Shown here one piece after another: positions 55,723-64,000 of a stretch of 64,000 nucleotides of DNA. The translations under genes were made by a program, and so were the position numbers. This DNA comes from Plantago major (taxonomy: Eukaryota; Streptophyta; Magnoliopsida; Lamiales; Plantaginaceae). The notes under the pieces were generated by a model that was given only the letters and a program-made list of their open reading frames with translations, did not search any database and was not told the origin of the DNA. Where the stretch lies: contig JAIFAC010000329.1 in NCBI GenBank assembly GCA_026545765.1, positions 58,445 through 122,444 of the forward strand, given 5' to 3'. The stretch's first letter is position 1; each line of letters starts with the position of its first letter.

Positions 55723-58700
55723 GTCTTAAGCACAATTATTTCCATTTCTATTGTCTTTTGAACATAATAATGGAATAAGTTTTAACAATCTTCTCGGTTC
55801 TTATTTGAGAATTCTAAAGCCGCTTCGAGTAAGTAAAACGTGACCATTCTTATCTCCGATAAATAAAGGTTTATAGTTACTCGTTATTTTTTTTTGATAT
55901 GGTTGTACACGAGCTATTTTTTCGAAGATGAAGATTACTACAGATAATAAGTAAATCTTGAAAAATTCTTTGTGGTGTTTTGAGAAACCAAGGATAGTTT
56001 TACTTCGTTCATATCAAGGCCATCGGGTATTTTCCAAGTTTTGTTGTCGATACCTCTAGCTAATTTGTTATTGCAAACTTTTGCTAATTGTAAAAAAAAA
56101 TAATAATAATAATAAAGTCATGTGAGCAAGCTAATATATTGTTTACTTTTTAGCTTTTAATTTGAAGATCGATGATGGTTAAGAGTGCTTCATGCACTAA
56201 TTATATTTTCGATACCTAATCATGCGTGTTGCTTATATTACTTTGGGTTGGTTTTGATTCTTTGATATCATGCGCGAGGGACTGTTTTTTAGTAAGTGTA
56301 CCATTTGATCTTCAGTTCCAAATATCTGTGTGATATTTACTGAATGTAACACCTTAAGTTATTAGCTAGTATTTAAGTTGTTTTGAGTAGTTACAAAAGT
56401 TCAAAGTGCCTTCCGATTTGTGGGTATTTGATAAGTCATTTTTTTTTTTTTTTGCATTTGGTGCTCTCATGTGTGAGGGAGGTCATGTAAATGATTTTGT
56501 CATTTAAATTCGCACCTTTTATTTTACTGAGTTAATTATAAATCAATTGTCTTAGTCAAAGAAGGTTGAAAGACTTGTTGATGTTTCAAGAGTAAATATG
56601 CTTTGTGATTTATTTCTTAAGCATATAAAGAATCATTGATTGTGAATGAATTCTTGGTTGATGCACTTTCTTTTTATTTGTGAAGCATCTATGTTATGAT
56701 GCATTTGTGTTGGAGTGGTATTCGAGAAATTTTTCAAAGTATATTTTCTATTATTTGAGAATAGAAATTGTGTGGTACTTTATGTTTTTTAAAGTACTAC
56801 TTGTTATGAAATATTGACGAAGTAAATTTGACCATACCTTTGTTGTGGGAGTTAAGCTTGTGAAGCAATTTATTGGAACAAGTGTGAGTATCTTGTGGAG
56901 ATAATTTTTCACCTCTTGTGTTGTTAAATATGTGTTTCTAAGTTGGTTTTACTTAGAAGTGATTAGTGAAATGGAACTTTCAAATCTTGTTGTTCAATTG
57001 TTGTGAATTTCAAGTAAGTAAAATTATCACAACTTTATGTTGTATTTCATTAACTTGAATGTAATTCCCACATTTTATAATGTGAAGCATGGTGAAATAT
57101 CTAGAGAATAACACCGTGAACGTTGAGGTTTCGGTTGTAAGTGGTCACGACATTGAAGTCGTGATTTGCCACCCTTAAAACATATTCTTTCGAAGAGATA
57201 CACCCAACTATGGGGGTAGTATATGGAAAAGAAATATGCCATTAAATGATGGGTTGGCACGGGCTTTAAATCCCACCTATGACAAGAATTGATGTTCAAT
57301 CATGTGGATGTGACAAACAACAATGTTTCGAGAAAATATTATTGTTGCTAATATTAAAGGAAAAATGTGATTGAGTTAGAATTTCACCATTTTCATGTGA
57401 ACTCCTTTACTATGAAAGTTGGGTGTGAAAAATCTACTCAATGGTCCCATTTGAGATATGGTTTAATAACACACTTGAGTACGTGTTTGAAGACTTAGCT
57501 CACACATGATAATGTTTATAACATTTACAAGTAGAATTTAAAGTCTAGTGTAGGAACTCCAATGTTCAAGTTGGATAAAAAGACATGGTGGATTACTAAG
57601 TGATTCTTGTGGTCATGTCTTATTTAATAGATAAACGCGTGCATATGCTAGAGATATGCAAGATCTACGAGTCCGACGGGTTCATCTTGAAGTGGGTAGA
57701 TGTACTTTGATTGCAAAACAAAGATGATGGAATTTATTTTATTGTAGTATTTGAGTTCTACGTATTGGGACAATTGTTACTGTCATTGACAACTATGTCA
57801 AGCGTAGTAAATAATTTTTTTTTCCCCATGGAAAATGAAAAATGAATTGTTCTTCTTCCAAATTTGTTAAATTTAGTTTTCGTTAAACATTTTTAATAAA
57901 ACCAAGTCGTGTTCACAACAACATTGTGGCGCCTACAACTACTTTATTTTATTTTTTCAATGGGTGTTATAGCCATGTCTACTTATTGAGAAGTATTGAC
58001 AAAGCAAGTTTTAATCGTACTTGGATGGGAAATATGGATTTACCATTCACTTATTAAACTTGTGTGTGTGCATTTCATAAAATGAAATTTTGAGATTTGT
58101 GGTGGAAATGATGTGAAGAATTAAGTGTGTGGAAATGTATGGATCACCCATAATTGAGTTATGGTTTGCCCATGTATTGTGGGGTAAAGTCTTTGAGATT
58201 TCATAACTTGTTGCTTACATACTACTACTAGTAGAGAAGTAATTGCTTATGAAATGTGAAAGTGTTATCAACCTTTAAGTTCTTAAGGTTTGGAGCCAGA
58301 GATTATGTATCTCTTGTGAAGAAGAGAACGAATTCTAGACGCATGTGAACAATATCATTGAGGATAGTTATGATTATTTCACATGAAAGGAAAACCTCCA
58401 TATTATGTTCGCTCTCATGTGCACTTATTAGTCACTATTGAGGTGTGAAATGTGGGGGGAGGAGACTTCGATAATGAAGAGGCATATTAAGGTCGCAAAC
58501 TTGAAATGTTGATCAAGTGTTCTAGTTTATTCCTACTAGGAATATATGGACTTGCAAATTCATATCATTAATTATCAAGTCTCAAAATGATCTTCTAGAG
58601 GAAGATGAGATCAAATGGCTCAGTAATACTTTTGAGAAGCTATTGACTGAACAAATTGATGGTGAGAAAATGTGTGAGATCTAAATTCCCACATACAAAG

Positions 58701-59997
58701 ATTTCTATTTCATCAAAACAAACTTCTGCGATACATCAAGAGGATGTGAATCTTGTTTGTTTTATGAAAGAATCTATTTGGATGGGTTTACTTGTGTGAT
58801 TTAATACAAGTACCTAAACGGTAAATTTGGGAAAAACTTGTGTGTCTACATGATGTACCGCTTTGTGGTCCAAATTATTTGGTTGGCTTTGTATTATAAT
58901 AGTTTCAATCATGAGGATTGGAAGAGATAGTTAAGACTGATTGTGAGATCCAGCTAACTGTGAGATACCAAGATGTGCATGAGTTGGTGCACTGATGAAT
59001 ATGATTTTCGGATTAATTGAGGCTATATTTCTATAATGAGATTTTTCTAGTATTTACTAGAAATATATCAAATCTTATTGTTGTGTCTAGATTAACTATG
59101 AAATTAGAGTTCATAGTTGAGAATCTCAAATAAGTATGATATGCTTCGTATATCAATATTTTGAGAAACATTATTATCCTGAATAATATCACCAATAGTT
59201 AAAACTGTTAGTTTCAAATGCTATTGGAAGAGTTTTATTTAATGGGAGTTGTTGACTTAAAAGTCAAATCCGTGAGTAAATTTATAAAACCGTATCGACA
59301 TGTTGTAGTATTGTAGAATCCAAAGAGAGTATCACGGATCCATTAATAAATGGTCGCTCAAGAGACCATATGAGATTCCATCGAGGGAATGGGGTTAGAA
59401 GCCCATTAAATGATTACCGTCCATGATGGCAACCCTACCTGGATTGTAAACCTCAATTTGCAGGTTCAAAGGGACAACCGAATTGTGGGGGGGGGGGGGG
59501 GGATCGACCAAAGCACTCAGGAAATAGATTTTCCAACCTATTCCAATGATGAAAGAGTTATAAACCGCCCATGGTAGGAAAAGTGAAAACTTTTAATGAT
59601 CCTTATACGCTGATGATATAACGGGATAAGACAGGTACTCCTAAATAAGAGATCACCTATATCGAATGTGAAGGGGCCGCTTATGAGATGAAATAAAGGG
59701 CTAAATCTCAGAGCATTCGATGAATACTTCCAAGGCGCCCACGCCAAAATGGACAACAACGAAGGACCGATTAAAGTGTGAGGAAACGCTGTGAGTATCA
59801 TTGTCTTGTTACACACAAAACACCGATCGCTTCAAGGCATCGCCTAATCGGGTGGCAAGTGTATCCGATGGTATTTCACTACGTATGTTCAAGGCTAACA
59901 ACCACCTTTCCAGATGCAACGAATTCACGAGAACTCTCGAATTGCATTTCTTCATTTGCATGAGATTTTTTTTGCCAATTTTATTCATATGGGGGAT
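55723..59997 (+). pseudogene. Internal region of the decayed Copia, pol 3' end readable
   Basis: AT-rich and full of stops. Near 59205-59235 a frame reads SNAIGRVLFNG, and near 59318-59400 one reads a SITDPL..GRSRD..MR sequence, like the ADPLTKGL...RD end of Copia RNase H. The DGNPT-type stretch (GATGGCAACCCTACC, 59425) found after pol in several Copia lineages follows. A run of 16 G at about 59487-59502 lies next to it. Gag and integrase cannot be recognised. Confidence 0.6.
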
Positions 59998-60784
59998 TGT
60001 TGGAGAATTGGTTGATTGAGCAACCATTTATATGTTCTAAAGCCATAAAATGTGCAACTTAACTTTAAAGTTGAAATGTCAAGAGGACATATCTTTGAGC
60101 AAATTTTATATGTCGTCCACCCTTTGTTTTGACATGTTTTATAGTTGATCACGTAGTAGGTCATGCAAGCTACGCGATAACGTAATACATGGTAAAAACC
60201 ACCTCGTGAATAAAAGTTGGCTCAACTAGTGAGGCAAGTTGGGAGTATACATATTCTAGAAGAAGTCTTTTACACTTCTCCCATGTTATTATCTAATTTT
60301 ACCAATTAATTTTAATTTTCGGAATTAAAATGAATTAATTTTGTAACTCATGGTATTGCACCTCTAATGGATTTTATGGTGGCTTTAGTACATGGGTTAA
60401 TTTGTGACCTTTGAGGTAGCCTTTTTTGGCTATAAAAGGTGCTCTCTCCACCACTTTGGAGTAATCATTCTTCTCCTCCCCCTCATCCATTGACATCGTC
60501 TTTCTCATTATATTAGATAGAGTTTGCATATATAGTAGGCATACACTTAACATCTGTAGTAGTTCTAACACTGGAAGCTGAATGAACTAATTTTGTTGCC
60601 CAAAATTAGTTGTGACGGACGTTGACTAGAAAGACATCGCTCAAGAGGACCAAGAGAAAGGCGCAAATCAAGCTTAAGTAAGTCACACCAATGCCTTCGC
60701 CCGCGATTAAATCCGAATTCATAGTACTTGGTCAATGCCTTATTTATACTAAAATATGAACAGGAAAATCAACCGGGGACAACA
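59998..60784 (+). repeat. 3' LTR of the decayed Copia
   Basis: 787 bp. It retains the TATA box (TATAAAAGG near 60432) and a C/T-rich leader (CTTCTCCTCCCCCTCATCC near 60470). It ends GGGGACAACA before the TAACA duplication. Confidence 0.87.
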
Positions 60785-60789
60785 TAACA

Positions 60790-61059
60790 TTCATTAAAGG
60801 ATTGATCGAGCACTAGCAAATGATATTACTTGTAATTGTAATATGATTGATGCTTGTTTTGTCGATATTAGGCCTTTGTGAAACACATGTTAGTATTTGC
60901 TGGTTTTGGAGGATTGTAACATTCGCTTACGTTGATACTTACTCTTTTTTTTTTTTAGAATAAGAAATCTTCATTTCATAGAGCAGAATGAGGTTACACT
61001 GCAATGGAAAGCTAGCTACTTTAAAAGAATGTATTTATGGGCCAACTTATGAGCTAAAT
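60790..61059. other. Spacer, T-rich run
   Basis: No gene seen. A T-run near 60947-60957 precedes the RNase H relic and, on the minus strand, would be a poly-A-like tail downstream of it, as at LINE 3' ends. Confidence 0.4.
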
Positions 61060-61450
61060 AATTAGCTTGTCTACGTACGTATCTCCATGGATTCAATGCT
61101 CACTAAAGATTTACTCAACCTTCTAATCTCATTTAGGAAAATGCCAGCTTCTGATAAATGAACTCTATTTGTACGCAGATCTCTGATGATGTTTTGACAA
61201 TTTCATTAACATGAGTCCAATTGAAATCCATAGCCAGTTCAGTTGCTGAGCGAGCTGCAGCCGCTTCTTCTACTTCTGGGACCATTAGCCTTCTATATAC
61301 TGATTCTCATCCAAGCCAAAACCACCACATTATGGTCTCTAACAACGTAACTACCCCTAAATCTCCATTTTTGTCCGGTCGTTGACGGAGGCATAAAGTT
61401 TATTTTTACAAATCCCAGTGGTGGACTGGAGTCTGTCAAACTGGAACCAC
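61060..61450 (-). pseudogene. LINE-type RNase H relic
   Basis: On the minus strand, scattered frames read PPLGFVKINF, GSYVVRDHNVVVLAW and VPEVEEAAAARSATELAMDFNW. This order matches an RNase H fold of the RVT_3 type (G.vKiN.D, vvRD..G.vl.A, EA.A...a..lA.d). At least three frameshifts. With the A-rich tract at 60947-60957 on this strand it is probably the 3' end of a LINE. Confidence 0.5.
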
Positions 61451-62286
61451 TGGTTCATGCTGTTGGAAGGCATTTTGATGTGTAAAACTAAAGGCCAATA
61501 TTCTTCATATAATAGAGCCAATCTGTTCATGTACAATTTTATCCCTGTTGTACCAAATAGACTAACATCCTAGCTACGACAAAACATAGACAAAGGAAAA
61601 TTATTGGCCAATGGCCAAATTTGTCTAGCAAAATCATAATCCTGCAAAAGAAAGAGAAAATGGCACAAATGGTACATAAGTATATGGCATTGGCACACAT
61701 AGTTTGTTGGTCATGACCCATATACACAACAATATGGTAAAAGGCCCATATGTAAATGGCACAACTTTATTTTAGGTTTTCTTAATTCAATAAAATTAGT
61801 TTGACTCATGAGGGTATGACACATCAAGCTAGGCCAAGGTCCAAATTATGTCAAGTCCCGCTTCCCGCAATTTTTTGAAAGTTTGGGACTACATCGACTG
61901 CGTGAATAAACGCCAGATCAAGGCGCCAAACCTCCAAATCACGGGACCATTTGTGCCTTTTTCTCTAAATAAATAGTTGATTTAGCTAATAATAACAATT
62001 ATATGCGCAAGTATAATGTGCAAAGAAATCTAAGTATGACATAAGACAAGAGTACTATATGTGTTTGCTTAGAGTCCTTTTTGGTTTGTAATGCTTTTCT
62101 GCAGATTAAAAACCCATAGACATACCACATTTGGTGTTACAAATTTGAAATACCATAGCCCGAGATCCAAAAACCCGAGCTCATTATTGATTATTATTCC
62201 ATGATTGATTATTTATTCCATAGATCACGAAACTGATACATAGCTGATAGCTATAGCTCGCTGACCTTCAGCCCAGGTGACCAATT
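61451..62286. other. Intergenic upstream and downstream of old copies, no gene seen
   Basis: No protein recognised. 61800-61960 is less AT-rich but lacks an ORF. 62200-62286 may be the 3' untranslated part of the 2S-albumin-like gene. Confidence 0.35.
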
Positions 62287-62639
62287 TCAGGACATGGAAC
62301 ATGGAGACTGCCAACCGCACATTCCAGGAATTCCCTCAGCCCCGCCTCTCATTCGCTGCAACAGCTCAAGGATTCCATGTACCACTGTGAGGCCTGCTGA
62401 AAACTCCTCCTGATGGCTTCTGCACCTGCAAGGTTCCCTAATGCCTGATAGCTCACTGCAGCATTGTGTGCTTTGATTACTTCGACTAAGCTTACCTAAA
62501 GCAACCATCTGCAGTTGTTCGTGGTTAGCTGGGAGAGCTCCTGCGCGCATGTCTGATCAGGCTGCTCCTGCGCATTACAAGCTGTGGCAATCATAATTGC
62601 CAATAGGCACTCAAAAATCGAGAGCCTGCTCATATTCAT
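62287..62639 (-). pseudogene. 2S-albumin-like (eight-cysteine prolamin family) gene, frameshifted
   Basis: The first reading starts at 62639 (alternative Met at 62633). It has a signal-peptide-like N-terminus (about residues 1-23, SIFECLLAIMIATACNA), then Cys31 and Cys43 spaced CX11C as in the small chain, and stops at 62496-62498. The second reading, in another frame, carries the large-chain pattern CC-X9-CRC (CCSELSGIREPCRC, from 62463) and then CGWQSPC, ending at 62287. Together these give all eight cysteines of 2S albumins and related seed proteins in the right order. Total length of about 116 residues is on the short side. The frame change lies between 62463 and 62512 and may be a real mutation or a sequence error. 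Such proteins are stored in seed vacuoles. GC content is much higher than the flanks. Confidence 0.72.
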
Positions 62640-62702
62640 TGATTAATTTGCGTTTCTTGCTATTTATGTAAAATATGTTGGTGTTACAATTAGCTAGAAA
62701 GG

Positions 62703-62814
62703 TGCATGTAGTATTTATAATCGGTTCTTGATTCTGCGTGGTGAAAAATGGAACAAAAATACAATACAATGAGGTCAATAGGATTATGGCGATCAGTTTC
62801 CACTGTTCCACGTA
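62703..62814 (-). promoter_or_regulatory. Seed-type promoter motifs before the 2S-albumin-like gene
   Basis: On the minus strand: TATAAATA at 62713-62720 (about 75 bp before the ATG), an RY core CATGCA at 62703-62708, and an ABRE-like ACGTGG at 62809-62814. RY and ABRE elements are bound by ABI3/FUS3-type and bZIP factors in seed storage gene promoters. The RY core lies downstream of the TATA box, which is unusual. Function is inferred from motif content only. Confidence 0.45.
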
Positions 62815-63134
62815 TATTATATATCATATGCAAATACTTCCATGCTTATTGTTACATATGCTTGTAAACTTCTTGTTCCAAGCTTGTATTATCATTTCAA
62901 ACTTATATTTGTTTGGATGTGATCATTTATAAGAGAAAGGGAACTAAATTTGCAATTAGGAGTTTAATGAACTGAGTGTTCGTGAAAATGTTTAGTTAAG
63001 TTGAACTTTTCATCTTTAACAAACTCGAATAGCTTCACGTAACACGTTCGTTATATATACAAAACCGTAACATGAGCAAAATAATTTCAATTTCAGGAAA
63101 AGTATACATTTATTATTTCATGATTAATCGTTCG

Positions 63135-63320
63135 CTTGACTATTACTTATTTTAAACGATATTAATAAATAAATTATTAAAATTATATAATGAAAATTTA
63201 GTAATTAAATTTTATTATATGATTTTATTAAATTATTTACTATTATCGCTTATGAAGCAATTGTGGTCAAACTCAAGATAATGACCGTCAAAAGTTCAAA
63301 ACGTAACACTTTCTCCTAAA
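63135..63320. repeat. Stowaway-type MITE, second copy
   Basis: The AT-rich centre (about 63150-63255) is nearly identical to 18373-18478. The right flank (TGTGGTCAAA...GTAACACTTTCTCC) is the reverse complement of the left flank of the copy at 18296, as expected for a fold-back element in opposite orientation. Its left end is lost. Confidence 0.65.
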
Positions 63321-64000
63321 TTATGAGATAAGTAATTAGTTCCCGAATGAAGGGTTATTATATACTATAGTATTTATTAATAATTTTCAATAACTAATAA
63401 TTATTTACAAAACAAAAGCTAACAAAATAACATTACAATTATTATATGTACTATTTATTAATATATTTTTATTTTTTGAATTATTATTGCTTGTACTTTC
63501 AGTTTTTTTAATTCTCATGCACAAACGGACAAATTAATTAACGATCAAAACTAATCGAATGTTAACGAACGAACAACAACAAGTGGCATGCATTTTTTGA
63601 ACTCCACATATATGAAATATTAATTTACTGAAAATGAACAAGTGGTATGCATTTTTATGGAACACAAATTAGTTGTTTGCATTTTATTGAACAGGAATCG
63701 AACCGTCAACAGATCACCGTCCAGTTCAAAATACACTCATAGTTGCAATACACAGTTGTTGTGATATTGCTCTAAATTGTGGCCCATTATCTCTCCCAAA
63801 GCCCCCAAGCCCATCAAAGCCCCAAGCCCATAACCTTAATTAGAGTGTTGATTAATTAAAGAGAGCAGCAAGTCAGGGCCTGCAGCAAGTTCCGTGAATT
63901 GCTCCCTTTGTTCCGCATTATTGACTAGTGTATAGTTGGACTAATAAGTATGCAAATCGTCAATTTTACCCCGTAAATTATTAAAAAAAAACCTAATAGC
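63321..64000. other. AT-rich intergenic at window end
   Basis: No gene seen. A 20-30-bp motif around AAGTGGCATGCATTTTTTGAAC is repeated near 63580, 63640 and 63672 (GTGGTATGCATTTTTATGGAAC, GTTTGCATTTTATTGAAC). Confidence 0.4.

Larger units (their letters stand above)
54833..60784 (+). mobile_element. Decayed Copia retrotransposon, 5,952 bp
   Basis: The direct terminal repeats start TGTTGGAGAATTGG and end GGGACAAC(A), flanked by a perfect 5-bp duplication TAACA (54828-54832 and 60785-60789). Pol remnants and a PPT-like ATGGGGGAT before the 3' LTR support Copia. The internal region has almost no open frames and the LTRs differ by large indels, so it is old. No initiator-tRNA PBS can be read after the 5' LTR. 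Confidence 0.88.

Noticed and set aside
62496-62498. Mini-intron instead of a frameshift in the 2S-albumin-like gene
   Set aside because: A good donor-like AGGTAAGC is present, but the only acceptors before the CC pair would give an intron under about 40 bp, too short for plants, and later ones would remove the conserved cysteines.

Overview
This is nuclear DNA of a flowering plant, most likely a eudicot. It is AT-rich and dominated by nested transposable elements. There is no bacterial-style gene packing, canonical GT..AG plant introns are visible, and the element types are plant types (Copia, Ty3/gypsy, LINE, MULE, CACTA and MITEs). Only two host genes can be supported. One is an intact, intronless DUF506 gene (13339-14271, minus). 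The other is a damaged 2S-albumin-like seed-protein gene (62287-62639, minus), split over two reading frames but carrying the full eight-cysteine pattern and seed-type promoter motifs.

Layout. 1-10417 is the 3' part of a very large Copia element on the plus strand (copy A), which has jumped into a Mutator-like element (10418-12089). 12099-21908 holds the DUF506 gene, three palindromic MITEs, a LINE whose RNase H is interrupted by a CACTA-ended G-rich insert, a Stowaway MITE and a 1.4-kb element with inverted ends. 21909-37152 is a complete 15,244-bp minus-strand member of the same Copia family (copy B), with 1.7-kb LTRs, PBS, PPT and a TTAAT target duplication. 37551-39091 and 41469-42967 are two MULEs, each with a perfect 9-bp target duplication. 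43400-50310 is a Ty3/gypsy gag-protease relic split by a 5.3-kb CACTA element with an ATA duplication. 51.4-54.7 kb holds nested MITEs, a 150-bp tandem array, a hAT-like repeat and a probable solo LTR. 54833-60784 is a second, decayed Copia element (5,952 bp, TAACA duplication). 61-64 kb holds an RNase H relic, the 2S-albumin-like gene and a MITE.

The most unusual system is the large Copia family. Downstream of a normally ordered gag-protease-integrase-RT-RNase H region it carries about 5.5 kb of extra sense-strand coding sequence. This extra gene has its own TATA box about 190 bp before its ATG, an N-terminal domain resembling the 'putative plant transposon protein' family, a nuclear-signal-like basic patch, a run of short symmetric exons separated by five 78-85-bp introns, then coiled-coil, acidic and basic regions and a globular C-terminal domain. 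The same five introns are present in both copies, so they survive passage through the RNA genome. I see no membrane segment, so although the gene occupies the place of the env-like ORF of Sireviruses it looks more like a captured, intron-bearing host-type gene. Copies A and B lie tail to tail and form an inverted repeat of almost 10 kb around an 11.5-kb spacer holding the DUF506 gene.

Nearly all transposon reading frames contain frameshifts or stops, so no autonomous element is demonstrated here. Family assignments come from motif recognition by eye; no search was run.
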